52,588 bases of DNA from an uncultured Lachnospiraceae bacterium (GTDB lineage: Bacteria > Bacillota > Clostridia > Lachnospirales > Lachnospiraceae), in NCBI GenBank assembly GCA_910587895.1, contig CAJUOE010000183.1, positions 1 to 52,588 of the forward strand. Reading direction: 5' to 3'. Shown piece by piece: positions 1 to 7,863 of the stretch. The notes under the pieces are model-generated. The model was given only the letters and a program-made list of their open reading frames with translations. It was not told where the DNA came from and did not search any database. Numbering within the stretch: the stretch's first letter is position 1; every line of letters begins with the position of its first letter. The position numbers were made by a program, and so were the translations under genes.

Positions 1-5
1 AAAAT

Positions 6-605
6 ATGTTTTGGGATAAAGTATCTGGGATTTATGACCTTGCGGAAATGATGTATAATGGCAAAGTATATCGTGGCCTTGGGGTAAGAATAGTGAAAGA
101 AATAGAACAAGATGATATCGTGCTGGAGTGCGCCTGTGGTACGGGAGCTATCAGCAGATATCTTGCGCCTGCGTGCAAACATTTATTTGCGACAGATTTT
201 TCCATAGGAATGTTGAAACAGGCGTCAAGGAAGTGCCGTAAATTTCACAATATAAGAATAAGGCGTGCGGATATAACGCATTTAAAGTGCCGTGACAACA
301 GATTTGATAAGGTAGTAGCGGGGAATGTGATACATTTGCTGGAAGAACCATTTGCTGCAATCAAAGAGCTGGAAAGAGTATGCAAGCCGGGTGGTAAGAT
401 TATCATCCCGACGTATATTAATGCGTCCAAAGGAGTAAATAAAAAGGCGGTGCGTCTGTTAGGGCTTGTCGGGGTAGATTTTAAGAGGCAATTTGACATG
501 AATTCATATCAGGAATTCTTTAAAGATGCAGGGTATGAAAATGTTGCATTTGATATTGTGGAAGGCAGAATGCCCTGTGCAGTAGCGGTAATTACTAAAT
601 TGTAA
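6..605 (+). CDS. Class I SAM-dependent methyltransferase (UbiE-like)
   Basis: A soluble methyltransferase of about 199 aa. The SAM-binding glycine motif VLECACGTG lies at residues 39-47, followed by the acidic strand end (ATDFSIGML), an ADITHL segment and a late KPGGKIIIPTY strand. These are the standard Rossmann-fold signatures of the UbiE/Methyltransf_11 group. The N-terminal FWDKVSGIYD also matches the start of many such enzymes. The substrate cannot be told from sequence. The ATG sits only five bases from the window edge, so no ribosome site can be checked and the true start may lie outside. No related pathway gene is adjacent, and the next item downstream is a repeat element. Confidence 0.8.
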   Translation: MFWDKVSGIYDLAEMMYNGKVYRGLGVRIVKEIEQDDIVLECACGTGAISRYLAPACKHLFATDFSIGMLKQASRKCRKFHNIRIRRADITHLKCRDNRFDKVVAGNVIHLLEEPFAAIKELERVCKPGGKIIIPTYINASKGVNKKAVRLLGLVGVDFKRQFDMNSYQEFFKDAGYENVAFDIVEGRMPCAVAVITKL

Positions 606-634
606 TTACTGTTTACATGTAATCTGAATCTATG

Positions 635-854
635 TGCCAAAAGGGGCTGTCGCACGAAGGAAAGTTAGTGGCATGATGAAGTTCAAAAGGTCTTGCTGCC
701 AAAGGCAGCAAAGACACCTTACACAAAAAGCGTCTGGAAAGCTAGCTTTCCATAGCGCTTTTATGTGCAAAGTGCACTCATTGCGTAGCAATGAGCGCCT
801 TTTGAACAAGTATATCTATACAGAAATTTCTTCGTGCGACAGCCCCTTTTGGCA
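635..854. mobile_element. MITE-like element with 25-bp perfect terminal inverted repeats
   Basis: A 220-bp non-coding element fills most of the gap between the methyltransferase and the chemoreceptor. Its ends, 635-659 and 830-854, are perfect 25-bp inverted repeats (outer part TGCCAAAAGGGGCTGTC). Nested inside are an inverted repeat at 681-690/798-807, a hairpin at 693-700/704-711, an 18-bp perfect palindrome at 735-752 with flanking arms 726-732/756-762, a hairpin at 765-769/773-777 and another at 777-784/88-95 of the 700s. No transposase is present. The GGGGCTGTCGCAC terminus recalls ends of some Clostridia insertion sequences (from memory, not checked), so a non-autonomous derivative is likely. 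No clear target duplication is seen. Confidence 0.75.
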
Positions 855-927
855 GAGCCCTTGGCAGAAAACAGCCTGTGGAAAGTAGCAAATTATACTG
901 TCAAAACTGCGGATTGTGCCGCAAATA

Positions 928-956
928 TTGTTTCCAGATATAATTCATATTATGAT
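928..956 (+). promoter_or_regulatory. Sigma-A promoter of the chemoreceptor gene
   Basis: TTGTTT at 928-933 and TATGAT at 951-956 are separated by 17 bp. This lies 33 bp upstream of the chemoreceptor start, with the GGAGGA ribosome site between them. Confidence 0.6.
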
Positions 957-988
957 ACGTGAAATAAACAACGGAGGAAATATGAATT

Positions 989-2503
989 ATGGAAACAAAT
1001 GCGAGCGCACAGGCGGATTTTTTTGAGCAGAATGATGCAAAAGTATGCAAGAGATTAACGAGGGTTCTGCGTTATATGACCTTGGTCTTTCCAGTCTTGT
1101 TTTTGGCAACGGCGGCAGGAATCTTTCAAATTAAATATAATGATCTGGCAGTGCTTTCCGCACTTGGATGTATCTGTACGCTTGGCCCCGGGGTTCTTCA
1201 AAAGATTGGAATGTCCGTACGGATTATGAAATATATCAGTGTCGTATCTGTTGCATTGGTCGTTATGCTTCTGGGCGGCAATTCAGCAGTTGGAATTTAC
1301 ATGACTTATGGGCTTGCAATGCTTCTCAGCTGCATGTTTTTTGATACAAAGTTTACAAAGCAAATTTCTGTTATCAGTTATTTTTGTCTGATAGCATCTC
1401 TTTTTCTGCGTTCGCAGAATGTTCAGCAGATTGAATACCCGACAAATATGGAATGGTTTCTCACGCGTTCCGTGGGATTTACCATAGAGCAGATACTTAT
1501 GAGCGTGGTTTTTGTCAATATCGCAGGCGCATCCAGGAAACTGCTGGAAAATCTGCACAGTACGGAGCAGGTAGCGGAAGTGGTGTCTAAATGTGAGGAT
1601 GTTTCCACGAAACTGGTAGCGATGGTGGATATTCTGGCGGAGAATGTGCAGGAGTCGAAGTTGACCAATGAGACGATTGTGTCTTCGGCGCAGGATACCT
1701 CTGCGGATTGCATGAAAAGCCTTTCCCATGTCAGTTCAATGAATGATTCTGTTTCGGAGATGGTGCGGGTTTCCGGGTCAATTGATGAAAGCACAAAAAA
1801 TGTACTGGAAATATCGGATCAAATCTGCCAGCATATGGAGCGCTATGTGGATGTTATGGATCATGCAGTGGAAGACATGAAAGTAATTGGACAGAAGGCC
1901 AATGTGACGGAAGAGGCCATCCATAACCTGGAAACGAGCATTATGGAAATATCCGGTTTTACAGATGAGATATCAGAAATTACCGGACAGACGAATCTCC
2001 TCGCGCTCAACGCATCCATTGAGGCATCGCGCGCCGGCGAGCAGGGCAAAGGCTTTGCGGTTGTAGCAGATGAGGTTCGTTCCCTTGCCGAACGCTCCAA
2101 ACAGTCGAACAGCTCCATCACTTCGATGGTTTCTAAAATATTTGACATGCTAAAAGATGTTAAGAGCTCGAATGAGCAGAACCTGTCTTCCGTGGACGCA
2201 GGGATTGCGCAGATTTCCAATGCAAGGCAGGAGGCTTTGAATCTGGGGCGGCTGCAGGCGGATTCCAGGACAAGGATAGAGCAGATTGCAAGGGATTGCA
2301 ATCAGACGAAACAGTGCAGCCAGGATGTGCGGGAAATGTCGGAACAGATGGAGGAACTTGTGAATAATTCGCAGGTTCGTGCAAATTCCATTGTGGAAAA
2401 GGCGGACAATCAAAGCCGGATCACAGGCATGACGGAAGAAACTTTTTCGCAGGTAGCGCAAATTGCCAAAGAGTTGTTGGAACTGAGCAAAATGGAGCAG
2501 TAA
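989..2503 (+). CDS. Methyl-accepting chemotaxis-type membrane protein
   Basis: A 504-aa receptor. Residues about 25-175 form several hydrophobic membrane helices with almost no extracellular loop, and no dCache or HAMP domain is seen. The rest is a long coiled coil with the conserved signalling hairpin at about residues 325-370 (TNLLALNASIEASRAGE, then GFAVVADEVRSLAERS). Such proteins pass a signal to CheA/CheW, but no che or flagellar gene lies in the window, so the output is open. The start follows GGAGGA with an 11-base gap; a nearer ATG at 981 is out of frame. YhhN follows after 18 bases and may be co-transcribed. A sensor of membrane state is one possible reading of the architecture. Confidence 0.9.
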   Translation: METNASAQADFFEQNDAKVCKRLTRVLRYMTLVFPVLFLATAAGIFQIKYNDLAVLSALGCICTLGPGVLQKIGMSVRIMKYISVVSVALVVMLLGGNSAVGIYMTYGLAMLLSCMFFDTKFTKQISVISYFCLIASLFLRSQNVQQIEYPTNMEWFLTRSVGFTIEQILMSVVFVNIAGASRKLLENLHSTEQVAEVVSKCEDVSTKLVAMVDILAENVQESKLTNETIVSSAQDTSADCMKSLSHVSSMNDSVSEMVRVSGSIDESTKNVLEISDQICQHMERYVDVMDHAVEDMKVIGQKANVTEEAIHNLETSIMEISGFTDEISEITGQTNLLALNASIEASRAGEQGKGFAVVADEVRSLAERSKQSNSSITSMVSKIFDMLKDVKSSNEQNLSSVDAGIAQISNARQEALNLGRLQADSRTRIEQIARDCNQTKQCSQDVREMSEQMEELVNNSQVRANSIVEKADNQSRITGMTEETFSQVAQIAKELLELSKMEQ

Positions 2504-2521
2504 AGCGAAGGAGGGCATGGG

Positions 2522-3199
2522 ATGTATCTTATATTTGAGGTTTTGATGTTGTTTTCAATGGGAGGATTGATTTTTGCATTTCAGGGGGATTTTAGCGGAT
2601 GGGTCATTTATTTAAAATGCCTTTCCAGCTTTTTTTTCGTCCTTGCCGGTATTTGTGGATACATAAGAACGAAACAAAATCGAAAAATTTCCGGGACAAT
2701 GCTGGCTGCCCTGGTTTGTTCCATGGCGGGGGATGTATTTCTTGCCCTTGATAAAGAGGAAGGGATTTTATTCGTTCTTGGCGTTGCCAGCTTTGCTTTT
2801 GCGCATATAATGTTTGCAGTTTCATTCAGCAGAATTTCCTCCGTCGCAAAAGGGGATTTATTGGGGATGCTCCTGATATTTGCAGTGGAGGTATTGATAC
2901 TGTGCTTTGGAAATTTCGAATTTAAGGGGCTCTTTCCCGTTCTTGTCGGATATGCGGCAATCATATCGTTTATGGTGATTAAGGCATTGTCCCTCTGGAA
3001 ATGCAGGCTGGGAAAAGAGAGGGGCGTATGCCTGATCATGATAGGCAGCGTCCTGTTTTTGATTTCGGACAACCTGCTGCTTTTCTGGCTTTTTGGAATT
3101 GGAATTCCCAAGGAGCTTCAGTCGGCGAACTGGTTGTTGTATTATCTGGCGCAGGGATGCCTGTCTGCTGCTTTGAGTGGAAAACTCTCCAGAAATTAA
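2522..3199 (+). CDS. YhhN family membrane protein (lysoplasmalogenase-like)
   Basis: A 225-aa polytopic membrane protein with about seven to eight helices. The conserved YhhN/TMEM86 signatures are visible: GDVFLAL near residue 75 and FAFAHIMFAVSF near 95, with further conserved acidic and asparagine residues near SDNLLLFW toward the C terminus. Characterised relatives cleave the vinyl-ether bond of lysoplasmalogens, and many Clostridia make plasmalogens, so a role in ether-lipid turnover is plausible but inferred. The start follows AAGGAGG closely. It sits 18 bases after the chemoreceptor gene and is followed by a terminator, which suggests a two-gene unit. Confidence 0.75.
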   Translation: MYLIFEVLMLFSMGGLIFAFQGDFSGWVIYLKCLSSFFFVLAGICGYIRTKQNRKISGTMLAALVCSMAGDVFLALDKEEGILFVLGVASFAFAHIMFAVSFSRISSVAKGDLLGMLLIFAVEVLILCFGNFEFKGLFPVLVGYAAIISFMVIKALSLWKCRLGKERGVCLIMIGSVLFLISDNLLLFWLFGIGIPKELQSANWLLYYLAQGCLSAALSGKLSRN

Positions 3200-3227
3200 A
3201 AGATTTAAAAATACTCCTCAAAATACA

Positions 3228-3262
3228 CCCTCGGAAGTATAGTCTTCCGGGGGCGTTTCTGT
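3228..3262 (+). terminator. Intrinsic terminator after the YhhN gene
   Basis: The stem CCCTCGGAAG (3228-3237) pairs with CTTCCGGGGG (3244-3253) through one G-T wobble. The loop is six bases and a T-rich tail follows. It closes the chemoreceptor/YhhN unit. Confidence 0.7.
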
Positions 3263-3468
3263 TATATATTTCCTATAGTATTTCACATTACGATTTTGTA
3301 AGATTATTGTAAGGTAAACACAGGGCAGTCTTAAGAAATATGAGGTAGACTGTACTCGAAATAGAAAAAATTACACTATTAATGAAATCTTAAGAAAATT
3401 TATGAAGAAAACGCAAGAATATTTTCGTTAAATAAAATAGGACAACAAATTAACAGGAGAGGAAACGT

Positions 3469-4491
3469 ATGAAAGATATTACATTTACAGTGCCCTGCTA
3501 TAACTCCGAAGATTATATGGAGCGTTGTATTGATACGTTGCTGTCAGCAGACGAGCGGGCGGAAATCATTATCGTAGATGATGGATCTACGGATCGGACA
3601 GGGGAAATTGCAGATAATTATGCAAGAAATTATCCGGAGATTGTACGGGTTGTTCATCAGGAGAACGGCGGACATGGGGCAGGCGTCAATGCCGGGCTCG
3701 CACTGGCGACCGGGAAATATTTTAAGGTCGTGGACTCGGACGACTGGCTGGATGAAAAGGAGCTGCAAAAGCTCTTAAAGAAAATACAGGAATGGGAGAA
3801 GAAGGATGTCACGGTGGATTTGATCATCTGCAACTATCTGTACGACCATGCCAATGAGAATAGAAAGAAACGGATGAGCTACAAAAACATACTGAAGGAA
3901 AATGAGGTCTGTGGCTGGAATGCGGTCCGTCATTTCCATCCGTCGCAGTATCTGATTATGCATTCCCTGTTTTACCGTACGCAGGTGCTGCGTGAATCGG
4001 GAGTGAAACTGCCGAAACACACTTTTTACGTAGACAATATTTTTTCCTGCCAGCCGCTGCCTTATGTAAAGACGCTTTGCTACCTGAATCTGGATTTGTA
4101 CCATTATTTCCTGGGAAGGGAAGACCAGTCGGTCAATGAGAAGGTGTTGATGAACCGCATCGACCAGCAGATACGAGTGACGAAGATCGTCTCGACCTGC
4201 GCGGATTTGGAGAAATTGAATGAGGGAAATCCGAAACTTACGAATTATCTGATTCGAAACATATCCATCATGATGGCGATATCGTCCATCCACCTGTTGT
4301 TGATTGGAACGCCGGAGGCATTGAAAAAGCGGGAAATGCTCTGGAATTTTGTCAAATACCATGACCAGAAACTGTACCTGTCATTGAAATGGCGGACAAT
4401 CAGCGGCTTTACATATTTGCCGGGACGGCTGGGAGACGTCTTTACGCTTGCTGGCTACCGCATGGCAAGAAGGCTGTACCAGTTTAATTAA
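3469..4491 (+). CDS. Family 2 glycosyltransferase
   Basis: A 340-aa GT-A fold glycosyltransferase. The N-terminal nucleotide-binding strand TFTVPCYNSEDYMERC opens the protein, IIIVDDGSTDRTGEIAD lies near residues 32-50, and the metal-binding DxD-like VVDSDDWLD is near residue 90. GHGAGVNAGLALATGKY is the usual GT2 helix. No membrane segments are evident. It heads an operon with a permuted NlpC/P60-like protein and a UPF0104 flippase-like protein, which points to making or modifying a lipid-linked or surface glycan. The donor and acceptor cannot be read from sequence. The start follows AGGAGAGG. Two TCTTAAGAAA boxes lie in the upstream gap at 3329-3338 and 3388-3397. Confidence 0.85.
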   Translation: MKDITFTVPCYNSEDYMERCIDTLLSADERAEIIIVDDGSTDRTGEIADNYARNYPEIVRVVHQENGGHGAGVNAGLALATGKYFKVVDSDDWLDEKELQKLLKKIQEWEKKDVTVDLIICNYLYDHANENRKKRMSYKNILKENEVCGWNAVRHFHPSQYLIMHSLFYRTQVLRESGVKLPKHTFYVDNIFSCQPLPYVKTLCYLNLDLYHYFLGREDQSVNEKVLMNRIDQQIRVTKIVSTCADLEKLNEGNPKLTNYLIRNISIMMAISSIHLLLIGTPEALKKREMLWNFVKYHDQKLYLSLKWRTISGFTYLPGRLGDVFTLAGYRMARRLYQFN

Positions 4492-4583
4492 AGCAGTTTA
4501 TTAAGGAATAAGGAGTGCGGTTAGCGAAAGGGGCAGGAGACCGGCTTGCAGGGGACAAAAGAAAGACAGGAGAGAAGGACAGA

Positions 4584-5195
4584 ATGGAAAATATATATTT
4601 GGCTTTGGTGGACACACCGGGAATTTTTGCATCCCTTATCCGCCGGGTAACCGGGATCAATTACATACATGTGGTGCTTTCCCTCGATGAGGAGTTGCAA
4701 GAGGCGTACAGCGTGGGCAGGAGAAATCCGGCGATTCCCATATTTGCCGGATTTGAAAAAGAGGATACGGAAAAGATTGAAAGGCAGTTCCCGACGGCAC
4801 AGTATAAGGTTCTCGCCCTGGAATGCACGAAAGAACAGAAAATGGGGATTGCTAGGCAGCTTAAGGAATGTTATGAAAAAAGATTTCAATATCATTATTG
4901 TATCTTAGGGCTTCCCATGATATTATTGAATATACCGTTTTACCAGAAGAACCATTATACCTGCTCGTCGTTTACGGCAAATATTTTACAGGAGAATGGG
5001 ATTGCGCTTTTTGACAAGCATTTCTCACTGGTAACGCCGAGAGATTTTTTTGAGCTGGAGCAGACAAAAATGGTTTATGAGGGGACGTTGCAGACATTTA
5101 ACAGGCTGAATGGCTGCTATCCGGTAAAACGAAGAAATATGTTTCGTCAGATGTGGCGGAAATTATCTTATGCAGTGAATGGAGTTTACTTATGA
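4584..5195 (+). CDS. Permuted NlpC/P60-like (YiiX-type) cysteine hydrolase
   Basis: A 203-aa protein. The ATG at 4584 is chosen because AGGAGAGAAGGA precedes it; a GTG at 4515 would add 23 unlikely charged residues. The motif order is that of circularly permuted papain-like folds: a histidine early (YIHVVLSLD, near residue 30) and a cysteine late (HYTCSSFTANIL, near residue 130). The family includes peptidases, amidases and acyltransferase-like enzymes acting on lipids or peptidoglycan. No signal peptide is visible, although a hydrophobic patch (GLPMILLNIPF) precedes the cysteine. The stop overlaps the start of the flippase-like gene, so the two are translationally coupled. Function is inferred; the fold call is moderate. 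Confidence 0.6.
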   Translation: MENIYLALVDTPGIFASLIRRVTGINYIHVVLSLDEELQEAYSVGRRNPAIPIFAGFEKEDTEKIERQFPTAQYKVLALECTKEQKMGIARQLKECYEKRFQYHYCILGLPMILLNIPFYQKNHYTCSSFTANILQENGIALFDKHFSLVTPRDFFELEQTKMVYEGTLQTFNRLNGCYPVKRRNMFRQMWRKLSYAVNGVYL

Positions 5196-6229
5196 ATCGT
5201 AAGAATTTAATTAGCGCAATTATTTTTATCCTGCTGGCAGGATTGACATTTTATGTTATTTTCAAGGGAAATGATATGGAGGAAGTGTTAGGGACCGTAA
5301 GAACGCTGCATCCAATCTATTTATGTGCGGCCGCGGCAACGGCATTTTTCTTCGTGTCTGCGGAAGGGTTCATGATTTGCTACCTGTTGCGTGCCCTTAA
5401 TTACAGGACGAGCGCAGCCACCTGTGTGAAATACTCTTTTGTGGGATTTTTCTTTTCCGGCATCACACCCTCGGCTACCGGCGGACAGCCTATGCAGCTT
5501 TATTATATGCAGAAAGAAGGCCATAAGGTTTCGGACAGCTCGGTCGTGCTGATGACGGTTGCGGTCATCTATAAGTTTGTGTTGGTCGTGATGGGAATCG
5601 GAATTTTGATCTTTTATTATGGACCGTTGAAGGATTATCTGAAAGGATATTTGTATCTCTATTATCTGGGATTGTTTTTGAATACGCTGCTGGTGGTAGT
5701 TCTTCTCTTTATCATGGTCAGCCCCCGGTGCTTTAAGGGGCTTGTCGTAGGAGGGGAGAAACTGTTAAAGAAACTGCGGATTCTGAAAAATTCCGGTGAG
5801 CGGACAAAGAAACTGATTGAGATGGCAGACCAGTATCACGAGGCAGTCCTGTTTTTCCTCAAAAATAAGAGCAAGATTTATGCCGTGATTGCATTTACAG
5901 TGGTACAGCGCTGCAGTGTATTCTTCCTGACCTGGCTGATTTATCGGGGACTCGGTCTTGAGGGGACCGACGCGCTTACGGTGATGAGCCTGCAGGCTGC
6001 CATCTATATTGCGGTTGACATGCTGCCGTTGCCCGGTGCGCAGGGAATCACGGAGATGATGTACAAGACGGCGTTTTCCCAGGTGTTTACCGGGGCGAGC
6101 CTGACAGCGTCCATGTGCGTTACGCGTGGATTGAATTTCTATATGGTGCTGATTGTCAGCGCTCTTGTGGCAGCATGGTGTCATTTGAGTTCACGGTTAA
6201 AGTGTCTGCGCCTGAATACTCAGGCCTGA
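5192..6229 (+). CDS. UPF0104 / lysylphosphatidylglycerol-synthase TM-type flippase-like protein
   Basis: A 345-aa membrane protein with about eight helices, of the YbhN/MprF flippase-domain family. Typical marks are SGITPSATGGQPMQLYYM near residue 90, the family's conserved glycine/proline-rich loop, and LPLPGAQGITEMMY near residue 280. The ATG at 5192 overlaps the previous stop (ATGA) and has GGAG seven bases upstream; an upstream ATG at 5153 would lie deep inside the previous gene. MprF relatives move aminoacylated or glycosylated lipids across the membrane. With the preceding glycosyltransferase and hydrolase, the likely job is handling a modified lipid. It ends convergently with pncB, overlapping it by ten bases. 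Confidence 0.8.
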   Translation: MNRKNLISAIIFILLAGLTFYVIFKGNDMEEVLGTVRTLHPIYLCAAAATAFFFVSAEGFMICYLLRALNYRTSAATCVKYSFVGFFFSGITPSATGGQPMQLYYMQKEGHKVSDSSVVLMTVAVIYKFVLVVMGIGILIFYYGPLKDYLKGYLYLYYLGLFLNTLLVVVLLFIMVSPRCFKGLVVGGEKLLKKLRILKNSGERTKKLIEMADQYHEAVLFFLKNKSKIYAVIAFTVVQRCSVFFLTWLIYRGLGLEGTDALTVMSLQAAIYIAVDMLPLPGAQGITEMMYKTAFSQVFTGASLTASMCVTRGLNFYMVLIVSALVAAWCHLSSRLKCLRLNTQA

Positions 6230-7683
6230 TGATGTTCTGCGGAATGTTCTCTTAAAATATTGCGTTTCATCTCAAACAGGCTGTCTGATAAATCTACATA
6301 TACCTTGCTGGGGTTGGCAAAGCGTTTTGTCTCATTCCAAAGCGTAGCCTTTTCCTGCTCGCAGTATTTTTGGATCTCCATGACGTCGGGAGATTCATAG
6401 ACGCACTGTCCCTTGTCAAAAACCTGTACCGGAAGGCGGCGCATCGTGTAAGTACCGCCTGCAAGATTCGTATATTTCCATGTTTCCAATGAGTCGAAAA
6501 TGCGCAGATTTTTCTCGCAGTCAAAGGTCTCACCTTCCAGGCAGATCAGGTCTGCCTTGATTTTGCCTGAGCTTTTTTCATATATGCGGTAGATCGTCTT
6601 GTTGCCTGGATTTGTCACTTTCTCAGAATTTTCCGACAGCTTAATTTTGGGAACAAATTCGCCCTGTTCATTTTTGACGGCTGCAAGTTTGTATACGCCT
6701 CCGAACGCGGGGGTGTTTTTGGATGTAATCAGATTGGTTCCGACGCCCCAGGAAGTAATCATGGCGCCCTGTGCTTTGAGGTTTTCGATCAGGTACTCGT
6801 CCAAATCATTGGATGCGGAAATGACAGCGTCGGTAAAACCGGCCTCATCCAGCATTTTCCGCGCCTGTTTGGAGAGATATGCAAGGTCGCCGCTGTCCAT
6901 GCGGATTCCATAGTTTGTGAGAGGAATGTTCTGTGCGCGCATTTCTTTAAAAACCCGGATTGCATTTGGAACACCGGATTTTAAGGTGTCGTAGGTGTCC
7001 ACAAGCAGGATGCACGCAGAAGGGTAGTAGCTTGCGTAAGCCTTAAATGCAGTATATTCATCTGCAAAACTCATAATCCAGCTGTGGGCGTGCGTGCCTT
7101 TTACCGGCACGTCAAACAGCTTGCCGCAGAGGACGTTTGAGGTACCGCAGCATCCGCCGATGACAGCGGCCCTGGCGCCGTAGATTCCAGCGTCCGGTCC
7201 CTGTGCGCGGCGCAGTCCGAATTCCATGACGCCGTCACTTCCGGCAGCATAGCAGACGCGCGCAGCCTTGGTGGCAATCAGGCACTGGTGGTTTAAAATA
7301 TTTAAAATAGCGGTCTCCACAAGCTGCGCCTCCATAATGGGGGCGATGACCTTTATCAGGGGTTCTCTGGGAAAGATTACCGTGCCTTCCGGGATTGCAT
7401 AGATGTCACCGGAGAATTGGAACGTCCTTAAATATTCTAAAAAGTCGTCTTCAAAAATCCCCAGTGATTTCAGATATGAGATATCGGAATCATTGAATTT
7501 CAAATGCTTTATATAGTCGATAATCTGCGCAAGTCCTGCACAGATGGCATAACCGCCGTTATCCGGGTTGGTGCGGTAGAAGGCGTCAAATACTACGACG
7601 CTGTGATTGCCTGTCTTAAAATATCCCTGCATCATCGTCAATTCATATAAATCGGTCAGCAGGGACAGATGCTCTGTATTCAT
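6220..7683 (-). CDS. pncB: Nicotinate phosphoribosyltransferase
   Basis: A 487-aa enzyme that makes nicotinate mononucleotide from nicotinate, PRPP and ATP in the Preiss-Handler NAD salvage route. The N-terminal LLTDLYELTMMQGYF is diagnostic. It also has FGLRRAQGPDAG near residue 160 and the active-site histidine region VKGTHAHSWIMSF near 195-205. VDTYDTLKSGVPNAI and GIRMDSGDLAYLSK complete the barrel signature, and the length is normal. AAAGGA precedes the start on the minus strand. Another NAD gene, nadE, lies 18 kb away, so the window carries both ends of the salvage pathway but not as an operon. Confidence 0.95.
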   Translation of the reverse strand: MNTEHLSLLTDLYELTMMQGYFKTGNHSVVVFDAFYRTNPDNGGYAICAGLAQIIDYIKHLKFNDSDISYLKSLGIFEDDFLEYLRTFQFSGDIYAIPEGTVIFPREPLIKVIAPIMEAQLVETAILNILNHQCLIATKAARVCYAAGSDGVMEFGLRRAQGPDAGIYGARAAVIGGCCGTSNVLCGKLFDVPVKGTHAHSWIMSFADEYTAFKAYASYYPSACILLVDTYDTLKSGVPNAIRVFKEMRAQNIPLTNYGIRMDSGDLAYLSKQARKMLDEAGFTDAVISASNDLDEYLIENLKAQGAMITSWGVGTNLITSKNTPAFGGVYKLAAVKNEQGEFVPKIKLSENSEKVTNPGNKTIYRIYEKSSGKIKADLICLEGETFDCEKNLRIFDSLETWKYTNLAGGTYTMRRLPVQVFDKGQCVYESPDVMEIQKYCEQEKATLWNETKRFANPSKVYVDLSDSLFEMKRNILREHSAEHHQA

Positions 7684-7788
7684 AATGGATAGAGTTCCTT
7701 TCGCTTTTAAAGAAGTATATCATATCCGGGCATGGGACTGCAACTGATTGTGATTTATTTGTGATTTGTATGCCTCAGCCCTTTCCAA

Positions 7789-7817
7789 TTGGACAAAAAT
7801 GTGATATTCTTAATTAT
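7789..7817 (+). promoter_or_regulatory. Probable promoter of the foldase-asnS operon
   Basis: TTGGAC at 7789-7794 is followed by an AT-rich TAATTAT block at 7811-7817, about 50 bases before the lipoprotein start. The minus-10 match is imperfect, so the exact register is uncertain. Confidence 0.4.
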
Positions 7818-7863
7818 TGTTAGAAAGGCAACGTAATATTCTGAAAGAAAGGGAAATAATTAT

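Noticed and set aside
634..888. 84-codon open frame across the repeat element
   Set aside because: It runs through both terminal repeats and all hairpins, has no ribosome site, and shows no protein-like character.
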